64,000 nt of DNA from NCBI GenBank assembly GCA_946498245.1, contig CAMMNN010000012.1, positions 1 to 64,000 on the forward strand, given 5' to 3'. Source of the stretch: an uncultured Clostridium sp. (GTDB lineage: Bacteria > Bacillota > Clostridia > Lachnospirales > Lachnospiraceae). Below are positions 25,999-34,203 of this stretch, one piece after another (position 1 is the stretch's first letter; the number at the start of each line of letters is the position of its first letter). The notes beneath the pieces are model-generated. The model had not been told where the DNA came from. It was given only the letters and a program-made list of their open reading frames with translations, and searched no databases. A program made the position numbers and the translations under genes.

Positions 25999-26511
25999 AT
26001 GATACAATTATTATTGGCAGCAGGCTGCTTTTTAGCGGCCATTTCAGGAACTGGGGACTTTAATACAGCAAAAACAGATGAAACGCCGTGGTATCAGGGC
26101 TTGCCGACGGCGTCGACGGCTGAGGAATTGTTTGGGACTCATGTTTTTTCTACAGAAGGCGGGGACTATGAACTAAAAATACCGGAAACGACGGAATCCG
26201 ACACAAAGATTCTGGAAGAATTAATTGTATCGGATCCAGATGTAAGGATACCATACAATGGGCGGTCAGAGTTTGTGGAGATTATTGCAAAGGTAGACGG
26301 TGATACCTATGTGGACGTAACGTCAGTGGTTGATTGGGAGAGCGAAAACTACGAAATTGCGTATGCCTATAACGGCAGAATTATGGCAAAAAATCAGGGT
26401 TCTACGACTATTACAGCCTCTTTGGGAGGAAAAGCGGTATCCATTGATGTGGCAGTTGAAAATTATATGGATTTGGAAGGAGAAATCGAAAGACTGAACA
26501 ATATGCAGTAA
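25999..26511 (+). CDS. Secreted protein with a Big2-like Ig domain
   Basis: 170 residues after GAAGGAGATG. The N-terminus is a short, nearly uncharged signal sequence (MIQLLLAAGCFLAAISGTG). The C-terminal part resembles a bacterial Ig-like group 2 domain: VDVTSVVDWESENYEIAYAY, GRIMAKNQGSTTITASLGG, AVSIDVAVE. The middle region is acidic and probably flexible. It could be surface-exposed or lipid-anchored (Cys in AAGCF is a possible but poor lipobox). Function unknown. A terminator follows. Confidence 0.7.
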   Translation: MIQLLLAAGCFLAAISGTGDFNTAKTDETPWYQGLPTASTAEELFGTHVFSTEGGDYELKIPETTESDTKILEELIVSDPDVRIPYNGRSEFVEIIAKVDGDTYVDVTSVVDWESENYEIAYAYNGRIMAKNQGSTTITASLGGKAVSIDVAVENYMDLEGEIERLNNMQ

Positions 26512-26514
26512 AAA

Positions 26515-26545
26515 GGGCGCTTCCGAAAGGGAGCGCTTTTTGTGC
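26515..26545 (+). terminator. Rho-independent terminator
   Basis: GGCGCTTCC-gaaa-GGGAGCGCT stem followed by TTTTTG, directly after the Ig-domain gene. Confidence 0.8.
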
Positions 26546-26652
26546 GCTTAATCCGCAAAGTAACCCGCATATAAAATGGGCTGCCAGTGTTATGCATTTT
26601 AGGAATATCAGGTGATAGAAAACGAGTATTAGCTTGTTTTTAAAGGCCGTAT

Positions 26653-26658
26653 TATAAT
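26653..26658 (+). promoter_or_regulatory. -10 element of the hydrolase operon
   Basis: Perfect TATAAT 27 bases before the first start codon; no convincing -35 at standard spacing. Confidence 0.4.
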
Positions 26659-26679
26659 AGTGCCATGGGAGGTGATGGT

Positions 26680-26916
26680 ATGGCAGAGGCGACAGATAAG
26701 AATGAGCTGTTTCTCCAAAATTTAAGGGACGCTGGCTGTGACGGCCAAACAATCAGAGAATGTCTTTCCCTTGTCGGAGCCAAGAAGGACGCCCAGTTGC
26801 TGCGGCTTTTGGCGCACAGAAGGATGAGCCTTTTAGACTCTCTCCACAAGAGTCAGGAACAGATTGATTGTCTGGATTTTCTGGTGTATCAGATCAAGTA
26901 TGGAAACATTTTGTAA
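26680..26916 (+). CDS. Small helical protein, unknown function
   Basis: 78 residues from the ATG at 26680, placed correctly after GGGAGGTGA; an upstream ATG at 26665 overlaps that ribosome site and is unlikely. All-helical, with a C-terminal LLDSLHKSQEQIDCLDFLVYQI segment resembling the coiled-coil tail of MerR-type proteins, but no DNA-binding domain is present. It precedes the alpha/beta hydrolase by 23 bases in one operon. Confidence 0.7.
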   Translation: MAEATDKNELFLQNLRDAGCDGQTIRECLSLVGAKKDAQLLRLLAHRRMSLLDSLHKSQEQIDCLDFLVYQIKYGNIL

Positions 26917-26939
26917 AACACAGAAATGGAGGTCTTAAC

Positions 26940-27899
26940 ATGAAAGCAGCCCATGAGGGATACAGCTTCGAATTAAATTCTAAGGTAAGCCGTACAAAAG
27001 TAGAGTTTCACAATCGTTATGGAATCCGGCTGGCAGGAGATCTTTATCTGCCGGAAAATGCACAGGGAAACCTGGCGGCAGTAGCAGTGGCAGGACCTTT
27101 TGGCGCCGTTAAGGAACAGGCGGCAGGCTTGTACGCCAATGAATTGGCGGCCCGGGGGCTTGCGGCTTTGGCCTTTGATCCGTCTTTTATCGGAGAGAGC
27201 GGCGGAGAAGCCCGCAATGTGGCGTCCCCGGATATTAATACCGAAGACTTCTGTGCTGCTGTGGACTACCTGTCCACCCGCAATTTTATTGATCCGGAGA
27301 AAATCGGAATTTTAGGCATCTGCGGATTCGGCGGAATGGCTCTGAATGCGGCAGCCATGGATACCCGGATTAAAGGGACGGTGGCTTCCACCATGTACGA
27401 CATGACCCGTGTAAATGCCAAAGGGTATTTTGACCAGGCGGACAGCGCCGAGGCCCGTTATGAAACAAAGAAGGCGTTAAACGCCCAGCGTACAGCGGAC
27501 TATAAAAAAGGAGAATATGCCCGTGCAGGCGGCGTGGCGGAGGAAGTTCCCGCCGAGGCCCCTTTCTTTGTAAAAGATTATCACGACTACTACAAAACCG
27601 AAAGAGGCTACACGGAGCGCTCCTTAAATTCCAACGGCGGCTGGAACCAAACTTCGGCTCTGTCTTTTATTAATATGCCGATTCTGCAGTACAGCCATGA
27701 AATTCGCAGCGCAGTTTTAGTAATCCATGGGGAGAAGGCCCATTCCTGCTATTTCAGCAGAGACGCTTTTGCAAACCTTCAGGGGGATAACAAGGAATTG
27801 CTTATTATTCCTGGCGCTGTCCACACAGATCTGTATGATAACAAGTCCGTGATTCCCTTTGACAAAATCGAGAGTTTTTTCAGGGAATATTTAAAATAA
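26940..27899 (+). CDS. Alpha/beta hydrolase (YcjY/dienelactone-hydrolase-like)
   Basis: 319 residues from the ATG at 26940 behind TGGAGG. Alpha/beta fold features: oxyanion strand AAVAVAGPFGAVKEQ, FDPSFIGESGGEARN, a nucleophile-elbow region GILGICGFGGMALNAA, acid near VLVIHGEKAHS and a late His in PGAVHTDLYD. The elbow carries Cys (GICGFGG) where most hydrolases have Ser, reminiscent of dienelactone hydrolases. Substrate unknown. It is part of an operon with an aldo/keto reductase remnant and a cyclophilin-like lipoprotein. Confidence 0.85.
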   Translation: MKAAHEGYSFELNSKVSRTKVEFHNRYGIRLAGDLYLPENAQGNLAAVAVAGPFGAVKEQAAGLYANELAARGLAALAFDPSFIGESGGEARNVASPDINTEDFCAAVDYLSTRNFIDPEKIGILGICGFGGMALNAAAMDTRIKGTVASTMYDMTRVNAKGYFDQADSAEARYETKKALNAQRTADYKKGEYARAGGVAEEVPAEAPFFVKDYHDYYKTERGYTERSLNSNGGWNQTSALSFINMPILQYSHEIRSAVLVIHGEKAHSCYFSRDAFANLQGDNKELLIIPGAVHTDLYDNKSVIPFDKIESFFREYLK

Positions 27900-27969
27900 T
27901 CCGGCAATGCCGCAGTGAAAGGGGAAGCCTGGATTCCATTGCGGTTTAAAGGATATGAAGGGAAGGAAG

Positions 27970-28527
27970 ATGAATCGCATGAAGATGAAACCATACTTTA
28001 TTTCAGTTCTGGCCCTGTCTTTTGCACTGTTGGGAAGCTGCGGAGCTTCAAAGAATGTTCCCGCAGATTTGCCGGAAGAAAGCGGCTCCCGACAGGATTC
28101 ATCTTCTTTTTCGGAAGAGACTTCCCAGGAAGAAGCAGAGGAACTGGAAGAATTTTTGCCTCAGGTAACCATTACGCCTGCCTTAGTACAGAATGAAATT
28201 CATCCTTACTACCAGGAAAATGACGTGATCCCTTATATCCACCAGCTTGGCATAGCGGTTCAGGGCTGGTATCCTCTGGGCGGACGGGGCCATACCCAGG
28301 AGCTTCTGAATGACGAAACCATTGCGGCAATCGGTGAAGCCTATAATCGTTCTGCAGCTCAGGTGATTCTGCGGTGGAATCTGCAAAAAGGCGTTGTGGT
28401 GATTCCGGGTTCCAGCAATCCGGACCATATCAAAGAAAACATTTCCCTGTTTGACTTTGAACTGACTCAGGAAGAAATGGAACGGATCAACGCCCTGGAC
28501 AGAAACGAGAAACATGACTGGTATTAA
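27970..28527 (+). pseudogene. Aldo/keto reductase remnant with lipoprotein leader
   Basis: About 185 residues; the start is ambiguous among nearby ATGs (27955, 27970, 27979). A lipoprotein signal (ISVLALSFALLGSCG) and acidic Ser/Glu linker lead straight into the second half of an aldo/keto reductase, from PALVQNEIHPYY through WYPLGG to the NADPH-binding VVIPGSSNPDHIKENISLFDF. The first half of the TIM barrel, with the catalytic Asp, Tyr, Lys and His, is missing while the frame stays open. This is best explained by an in-frame internal deletion in a lipoprotein-type reductase. It probably lacks reductase activity. Confidence 0.7.
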
Positions 28528-28555
28528 CCAGGATAAATTTGAGGAGGAATGGACT

Positions 28556-29080
28556 ATGAAAAGACGGGCCGGACTGCTGGCTGCCTTGTTGGTATGGGGG
28601 CTGACCGCCTGCAGCGGCGGGAGCGCAGAGGAAAGCCAGAGAGAAACAGAGGCTCAGACAGAGGCCCCGGCGCAGACGGAATCTGCAGAATCTGTGCCGG
28701 TTAAGGAAACAGACGGGGTGGAGACAGAGGATCATACAATGAAAATTACCGTAGGAGATACCGTTTTTACCGCAACACTGGCGGATAATTCATCAGCAGA
28801 GGCATTAAAGGAATTGCTTCAGGAGGGGCCGTTAACCATTGACATGAGGGATTACGGAAATATGGAAAAGGTGGGGCCTATCGGCCAGTCGCTGCCGGAA
28901 AACAACGAGTCCATTACCACGGAGCCAGGGGATATTATTCTGTATCTGGGAGATTCTCTGGTGATTTACTACGATACTAACTCCTGGAATTTTACCCGGA
29001 TCGGAAAGATTCATGATGTAACCCAGGAGGAACTGCTGGCTGTCCTGGGCGACGGAGATGTAACAGTGACCTTTGAGTAA
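28556..29080 (+). CDS. Cyclophilin-like fold lipoprotein
   Basis: 174 residues from the ATG after GAGGAGG. The lipoprotein signal (LLAALLVWGLTAC) is followed by a Thr/Glu/Ala-rich linker and a cyclophilin-like domain: KITVGDTVFTATLADNSSAEALKELL, LTIDMRDYGNMEKVGPIG, EPGDIILYLGDSLVIYYDT, NFTRIGKI. Such domains often accompany flavodoxins, aldo/keto reductases and hydrolases in anaerobes. Peptidyl-prolyl isomerase activity is not established for the family. It is the last gene of the operon and converges on the histidine kinase gene without a gap. Confidence 0.82.
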   Translation: MKRRAGLLAALLVWGLTACSGGSAEESQRETEAQTEAPAQTESAESVPVKETDGVETEDHTMKITVGDTVFTATLADNSSAEALKELLQEGPLTIDMRDYGNMEKVGPIGQSLPENNESITTEPGDIILYLGDSLVIYYDTNSWNFTRIGKIHDVTQEELLAVLGDGDVTVTFE

Positions 29081-30625
29081 TTACTTTTGAAAGGCGATGT
29101 TCAGGCTCTGGATATAGGTATCCGCCTGCATAGAGGAATTTAATACGGCATTGGGATACCTTTCCAGAAGTTCCCGGACGATTTTCAGGCCGTTGCCGCG
29201 GCCGGCGCCTTTATCTGTCCTGCCGGGACGTATGCCTTTTTGACGGGTTTCTTTTGTAATGGTATTTCTTATGATATATGAACAGCCCTTTTCATTACCT
29301 GCAATTTTGATTTCCACCATTCCTCCTGGCAGTTTACTGCTTTCTTCCATAGCATTATCTAACAAAATACCCAGGATTCGCGTCAGATCAATAATGTCGA
29401 TTCCGGTCTGAAAAAGTTCCGGGTGAAGTTTTACCTCCAGAGAAAGAACCAGGTTTTGCTGAAGGGCCTGGGACAGCTTCAGATGGAAAAAAGCCCGCAG
29501 AGGTTCCGCCGGGATCCCATAAAGCTTTGACAGCAGCTCGTTCTTTTCAATAGTCTTAACGGAATAAGGGTAAATGGTTTGCCAAAAAAACTCTTTCATT
29601 TCCTGGTCTTCACTTCGGTTTACAAAATTCCCCATGGTAAAAAAGATATTTTTTATATCATGCCGCATCTCCTGCATAGAGGAAAGACTTTGGTTTAATT
29701 CCCGGTAGTAGGAAGCGACTCCTTCTCTTTCCCACTCGTGAAAGGTTGCGCTGTCACGGTAAAGAGCAAAGCGGAACAGGAGGACGAGAAAGGGAAACTG
29801 CGCCCACAAAAAAATAAGGCAGGACACCGGAATCAGCAGGGAAACAAAGGCATTTTGCATTCGCATGACAGTGGCCGGAATGTAAAGCAGGGTAAATACC
29901 AGCAGAACCAGAAAAGAGAGAAAAAAGAATGAACGCTCAATTTGCCGGTATTTTGCCCCGGAACGATTGAGCTCTTTTAGCTGAGAGCCAACTCTTTTTC
30001 TGACGAGAAATGACGAAAAGAGAAAAACGGCGGCAAATATCCCAACAGAAACCGTATATCCCAAGACGGCGCTGTGAAGCCGGAGAGAGATGACCGGGGC
30101 CAGAAAAACCATGAACAGGGTGTAGCCGTACATCATAAGGGACAGAAAAACAAAAAGAAAATAGCAGATAAAGTGGTTCCCTTTCAGAGCTCCCAGACAT
30201 AGTTTCGCCCCTGTGTAGAGAGCGCAGAAGAGAATCCAGAAAATCCACAGATGCCCCATAACGGAACTAGTATTATTAAAAAGCCTGGTAGGAAAGAGAA
30301 GGACGGAAAACAGGAAGGAATAATCCAGGGCTTTATAGGGCATCAGATCCAGAATATATATTTGGGCGGCCAGGAGAGCCGCCAGACAGAAGGAGAGGAA
30401 AAATTCGGATCGGATACTGGAAGACCATACCCAGGCAAGCTGCAGGACAGGGAGCAAAAGGGCGGCAGCCAGTTCCCATCTTCTTTTCCCATACCGCCGG
30501 GAGAACAGGACTATGGCGGCAAATACGAAAAAACGGGAGAAGTAAACGACAAATTCCGCCAAAGAACCTGCAAACAGTTCTGTGACATTTACAAGGTAAG
30601 GCCCTTCGCCAAAAATATCAATCAT
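29081..30625 (-). CDS. Agr-type sensor histidine kinase (GHKL ATPase)
   Basis: 514 residues from the ATG at 30625, five bases after the regulator stop. The first 300 residues hold seven or more transmembrane helices; then come a dimerisation helix with the phospho-acceptor His in QEMRHDIKN and a GHKL ATPase with N-box GILLDNAMEESSK and a C-terminal GNGLKIVRELL. This layout matches AgrC/quorum-sensor kinases that detect peptides or small molecules at the membrane. It is encoded behind its LytTR response regulator. No agrB or agrD gene lies nearby, so the signal is unknown. Confidence 0.88.
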   Translation of the reverse strand: MIDIFGEGPYLVNVTELFAGSLAEFVVYFSRFFVFAAIVLFSRRYGKRRWELAAALLLPVLQLAWVWSSSIRSEFFLSFCLAALLAAQIYILDLMPYKALDYSFLFSVLLFPTRLFNNTSSVMGHLWIFWILFCALYTGAKLCLGALKGNHFICYFLFVFLSLMMYGYTLFMVFLAPVISLRLHSAVLGYTVSVGIFAAVFLFSSFLVRKRVGSQLKELNRSGAKYRQIERSFFFLSFLVLLVFTLLYIPATVMRMQNAFVSLLIPVSCLIFLWAQFPFLVLLFRFALYRDSATFHEWEREGVASYYRELNQSLSSMQEMRHDIKNIFFTMGNFVNRSEDQEMKEFFWQTIYPYSVKTIEKNELLSKLYGIPAEPLRAFFHLKLSQALQQNLVLSLEVKLHPELFQTGIDIIDLTRILGILLDNAMEESSKLPGGMVEIKIAGNEKGCSYIIRNTITKETRQKGIRPGRTDKGAGRGNGLKIVRELLERYPNAVLNSSMQADTYIQSLNIAFQK

Positions 30626-30629
30626 GGAT

Positions 30630-31382
30630 TTACAGTTCCTCCTTTTTAAAGCAGGCTGCCGCCACTTCTTTTCGTTTCCCCATTGCACAGGTTACGGTTT
30701 CGCCGTTAGACAGCTTTAAAAGACCGTTTTTTAGGGAAATCACATACTGTTTATTGACCAGCACGGAACGGTGGCAGCGGATAAAGTTTGAACCTAAAAG
30801 CTCCAGAGCGTGTTCTATGGTGTCCCGCACTGTAATTTCCGAACCGTCAAAGGTATGGTAGCAGATAGAATGGGCCATAGACTTTACAGAGTCTACGTAT
30901 ATGATGTCAGACAGTGGAAGGGCTGCCGTTTCATCAATGCCGAGAGGCAGCCGGATCATGGGAAGGGAAGCGGCGGGAGCTTCCTGGGCAGAAGCCATGC
31001 GGAGGTATTTTACGTATTCCGAAATCATTTTTTCCTGCTCCGGCGTTTTATCAATAAAACCGAAGGCCCGGATTCCGCTTCTTAATATATCCATAGCTTT
31101 TTCTGAATGGCTGGTGACAAATACGATTTTGCCATTAGGATCTTTCAAATAAATGCGTTTTACCAAATCAATTCCATTGAGTTCTTCTTTTCCAAAATCA
31201 AAATCCAGAAAATATAGGTAAGAACCAGGAGAATTTGCAATAAAATTCAGCACTTCCATGCCGGAGGAAGCGATACAGGAAAGTCGGGCCTTTGCCGCGC
31301 TTTTTTCTATAGCAGTCTTTAACAGAGAAGTGACAAGGCGAAGGGTAAAAGCATCGTCGTCACAGACAATAATGTTAAGCAT
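30630..31382 (-). CDS. LytTR-family response regulator (AgrA/VirR type)
   Basis: 250 residues. Receiver domain 1 to about 125 with acidic pocket VCDDD and phospho-acceptor Asp60 in LYFLDFDFG. The LytTR DNA-binding domain occupies the C-terminal half (LPLSDIIYVDSVKS, FIRCHRSVLVNKQYV, LKLSNGETV). It would bind paired direct repeats upstream of targets. It is first in a two-gene operon with the kinase, transcribed away from the membrane acyltransferase-like gene, a likely target. Confidence 0.9.
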   Translation of the reverse strand: MLNIIVCDDDAFTLRLVTSLLKTAIEKSAAKARLSCIASSGMEVLNFIANSPGSYLYFLDFDFGKEELNGIDLVKRIYLKDPNGKIVFVTSHSEKAMDILRSGIRAFGFIDKTPEQEKMISEYVKYLRMASAQEAPAASLPMIRLPLGIDETAALPLSDIIYVDSVKSMAHSICYHTFDGSEITVRDTIEHALELLGSNFIRCHRSVLVNKQYVISLKNGLLKLSNGETVTCAMGKRKEVAAACFKKEEL

Positions 31383-31460
31383 GAAATCACATCCTTCTGA
31401 GTTTGATTTATTGTATCAGATTTTAATTTTTATGGGAAGCCTTTGTCCCCAACGCAGAAA

Positions 31461-31498
31461 TTTTGTCCTGAACAAAAGATGAAAATAACAATTCAGGA
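31461..31498. promoter_or_regulatory. Two overlapping inverted repeats between regulator and acyltransferase-like gene
   Basis: TTTTGT (31461-31466) with ACAAAA (31472-31477), and TCCTGAA (31466-31472) with TTCAGGA (31492-31498), in the 200-base divergent region. Candidate sites for the neighbouring regulator, although LytTR proteins usually use direct repeats. Confidence 0.35.
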
Positions 31499-31589
31499 TC
31501 CGTCGCCCCTTTACGGGCCGTATTTCACCCAAAATAAAAAAGGTGTGGTATTGTCTGTCTGTTGCAAAAAACAAGTTTGGAGGAAAGAA

Positions 31590-32690
31590 ATGGAGACAAT
31601 GAAAAACAGGAGACAAGAGAGCGGCAGAATTTTGGCTCTGGACGCAGTCAGGGGACTGGCAGTTTTAGGAATGTATGTTCAGCATTTCGCTTTAAATCAA
31701 TGGAACTCGGATCTGGTTTCCGGAAATACTATGATTCTGTTTATACTCTGTTCCGGGATTTCCTATTCTCTGATGGCAGAAGGGGCACGGAGGAAGGGAA
31801 CTGACCCAAAACGACTGCGGACACGGATTCTGGCGCGTTCCGTTATCATTGATCTGGCCGGATATGGTTTGATTTTATTAAACGGCCCTTTTGGAGTAGT
31901 GCTTCCGGCCTACGCCATGCTTTTTATCCTGGGAATGCCAATGATTGGCCGTTCTGCAAACAGTCTGGCGAAACTGTCCTGCCTTTTGTTCTTTCTAAGC
32001 CCGCCTCTGATGTTAATAGGACTAAGTCTGTTCTCTGGCGCGGCGGTTCTTGCGGATATTGCAGGAGGTCCCTTGTCGGCTCTGGCCTGGACTCCCGTTT
32101 TTGTGCTGGGAATGGCCATTGGAAAGATGGATCTGCGTGAGGAAAGGCTAGGGGGAAAATTGACGGCCATAGGACTGGCGGTGCTTTTGCCTGCAAAATG
32201 CTTTGCCCTTTTTGTGCTTCCAGGAATCAGAGAGAAGGTTGAGAACTGGATGGTGTCGTCTATGGCAGGAGCAGCTTTGCAGCCGGATCCCTATGCCGTC
32301 TGGCCCCGCAATACTCTGCCGGTACAGTGGCATATGCTGTTTACAGACGCTCCGCAGGGGGGATCGACCTTTGAACTGCTAATAGGGACGGGATTATCTC
32401 TTATGATCCTTGGCGTCCTGTTTTTTGTGGGGCGCGGGAGGGCGTCCGGGATTTTAAAACCCCTTGCCGTTGTAGGAAAGCTTTCCCTTACCATGTATGT
32501 GCTTCAGTTTATTTTAGCGTGGGCGCTGATGATAGGGGGAATCGACGTTACCGGCCTTGGAATAGGCGGGATTCCCTTTGGAGATATGCTGGTGTCAGCA
32601 GCGGTTCTGGCCGCAGGCTTTCTGCTTTCAAAGGGAAAAGAAGGTCCTATGGAGAGCCTTATGAGACGCTTTGAAAAAATGTTCGTATAG
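31590..32690 (+). CDS. Multi-pass membrane acyltransferase-like protein
   Basis: 366 residues from the ATG behind GGAGGAAAG. About ten transmembrane helices. The N-terminal RILALDAVRGLAVLGMYVQHF motif and following LFILCSGISYSL are typical of the DUF1624/DUF418 and heparan-glucosaminide acetyltransferase-like families, which move acyl groups across the membrane onto sugars or lipids. The late GKLSLTMYVLQFILAWAL fits the same families. Substrate unknown. Divergent from the Agr-type two-component genes. Confidence 0.75.
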   Translation: METMKNRRQESGRILALDAVRGLAVLGMYVQHFALNQWNSDLVSGNTMILFILCSGISYSLMAEGARRKGTDPKRLRTRILARSVIIDLAGYGLILLNGPFGVVLPAYAMLFILGMPMIGRSANSLAKLSCLLFFLSPPLMLIGLSLFSGAAVLADIAGGPLSALAWTPVFVLGMAIGKMDLREERLGGKLTAIGLAVLLPAKCFALFVLPGIREKVENWMVSSMAGAALQPDPYAVWPRNTLPVQWHMLFTDAPQGGSTFELLIGTGLSLMILGVLFFVGRGRASGILKPLAVVGKLSLTMYVLQFILAWALMIGGIDVTGLGIGGIPFGDMLVSAAVLAAGFLLSKGKEGPMESLMRRFEKMFV

Positions 32691-32777
32691 AGAACTCGTA
32701 AATGGATCGGGCAAACCTCGACAATGGCCTGGAATCAGGTTATAATAAACAAAGAATTTGCCGAGGGGGGAGCGTTT

Positions 32778-34088
32778 ATGAGGTTTGGCCTGGAGGATTT
32801 ACTTCTTATTGTAAAAGGGGATATAACAGACAAAAAAATGTTGGCAAAGAGGCATATTGACACCATCGTCAATGCGGCAAACGCTACTCTTATGGGAAGC
32901 AATCAGGGGGTAGACGGAGCGATTCACAGAAAGATTCCCGATTTTAATCAAAAAATTCTTTCGGAGTTAGGGGAGAAGGACGGGAAGGAAAGCAGAAAGC
33001 TGCGCTGCCCTAGCGGAAAGGCCGTGGTGACGTCCGGGTATGATCTGTGCAAATACATTATCCACGTAGTAGGGGCAAAGTATGACGGCGCAGGGGAACT
33101 ATGGTTAGACTGCTCCAGCTCCAGAATTTACGCCCTGGAATCCTGCTATTTTGAAATCGTGGATCAGATCCGCAGGAAGCCGGAAATCCGCAACGTTGCC
33201 ATTCCTGTTATCAGCTCAGGGGATTACGGCTTCCCTTTTAAAACGGCAGTGGAAGTGGCTATCGCCGGCATCTGCAACGCCATAATAGACTGGAAAAACA
33301 GAGAACCGGAAAGCTTTGAGCTGTCTGCACTGGAAACGATCTACCTTTTTATTTATCACAATGCCCCTGCCAAACAAGAAGAGTACTTTCAGTGCGCCTG
33401 GAAAGTGATGCAGGGATACCTGCCTGTTTTAAGGCGGGGACGGAGAGTGGTATTTCAGAAGTCTATGAAAGCTCATATGCGCTATTTAAAAGAAATAAAA
33501 GAGTATGATGAAAACAGGGGATACTTCTTCTGTGCTAAAACCGTGCGGATACTTTTAATGGTGATCCGTCTGGCATTTTTGCCCGGAATGTTTTTGAAAG
33601 ACTTGTTTGGGAAAAGGGACTGGGTAAGACGCAGGCAGTTTGTAGAGATATTTACAATGTGCAAAATGGCTCTGCCACTTTTGGTCCTGCTTTTGGGGGC
33701 GTGGAACTGGCAGCCGTGGCTGACTCCATGGGTCATTGGCTATAATCTGTGCGGAACCGTTACCTATCTCATGGTTTTGATTATTATGCCGGATATTCAA
33801 AGACCTTCCGCCAATTTGATCCGGTCTATTATCATGCTCTTTATAAATTACATGGAAGTATCTCTGGACATGGCTGTGCTGTACATATGGTATTATAAAG
33901 GTCAGATCAGCGTTTGGGAGGCAGCGGCTTTCGGCCTGCTGGGAAATCAGGCTCAGACGGGAACTTTGGCGGCAGGCAGCGCTGATTACATATTTATGTT
34001 TGCGGATTCCGGCATTAAGTTTTTCTTCCTGACTGTGGTTTTCGGGTATTTCTCCAGCCACATGAGGCAGAGAAGATTTAAAAGTTAA
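32778..34088 (+). CDS. Macro domain fused to a C-terminal multi-pass membrane domain
   Basis: 436 residues from the ATG behind GAGGGGGGAGCG. Residues about 8-195 form a macro domain: IVKGDITDKK, DTIVNAANATLMGSNQGVDGAIHR (ADP-ribose loop 1) and IPVISSGDYGFPFKTAVEVAI (loop 2), both binding loops intact. After a basic linker (VLRRGRRVVFQKSMK) come about five hydrophobic helices (ILLMVIRLAFLPGMFL, ALPLLVLLLGAW, VIGYNLCGTVTYLMVLIIM, IIMLFINYMEVSLDMAVLYI, IKFFFLTVVFGYF). Macro domains bind ADP-ribose derivatives; joined to membrane helices they occur as effectors in type II Thoeris defence. No TIR or other nucleotide-signal synthase is adjacent, so a defence role is only a hypothesis. Confidence 0.85.
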   Translation: MRFGLEDLLLIVKGDITDKKMLAKRHIDTIVNAANATLMGSNQGVDGAIHRKIPDFNQKILSELGEKDGKESRKLRCPSGKAVVTSGYDLCKYIIHVVGAKYDGAGELWLDCSSSRIYALESCYFEIVDQIRRKPEIRNVAIPVISSGDYGFPFKTAVEVAIAGICNAIIDWKNREPESFELSALETIYLFIYHNAPAKQEEYFQCAWKVMQGYLPVLRRGRRVVFQKSMKAHMRYLKEIKEYDENRGYFFCAKTVRILLMVIRLAFLPGMFLKDLFGKRDWVRRRQFVEIFTMCKMALPLLVLLLGAWNWQPWLTPWVIGYNLCGTVTYLMVLIIMPDIQRPSANLIRSIIMLFINYMEVSLDMAVLYIWYYKGQISVWEAAAFGLLGNQAQTGTLAAGSADYIFMFADSGIKFFFLTVVFGYFSSHMRQRRFKS

Positions 34089-34098
34089 AAATTTAATC

Positions 34099-34127
34099 TT
34101 GACAAAAATGGTGGGGATTCTTATAAT
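34099..34127 (+). promoter_or_regulatory. Consensus sigma-70 promoter of ahpC
   Basis: Perfect TTGACA (34099-34104), 17-base spacer, perfect TATAAT (34122-34127). Very strong promoter, expected to be held in check by the palindrome just downstream. Confidence 0.9.
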
Positions 34128-34135
34128 GGGGATAA

Positions 34136-34151
34136 GTTAGTTAAAACTAAC
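34136..34151. promoter_or_regulatory. Perfect 16-base palindrome over the ahpC transcription start (operator)
   Basis: GTTAGTT-AA-AACTAAC starts nine bases after the -10, where a bound repressor would block initiation. The AT-rich dyad suits a MarR/OhrR-like or Rrf2-like regulator; it does not match a typical PerR box. No regulator gene is adjacent. Confidence 0.6.
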
Positions 34152-34203
34152 CAAAAAGACAGTTTTATGTCAGAAAATTTCACTTATAAGGAGGCGCAAA
34201 TTT

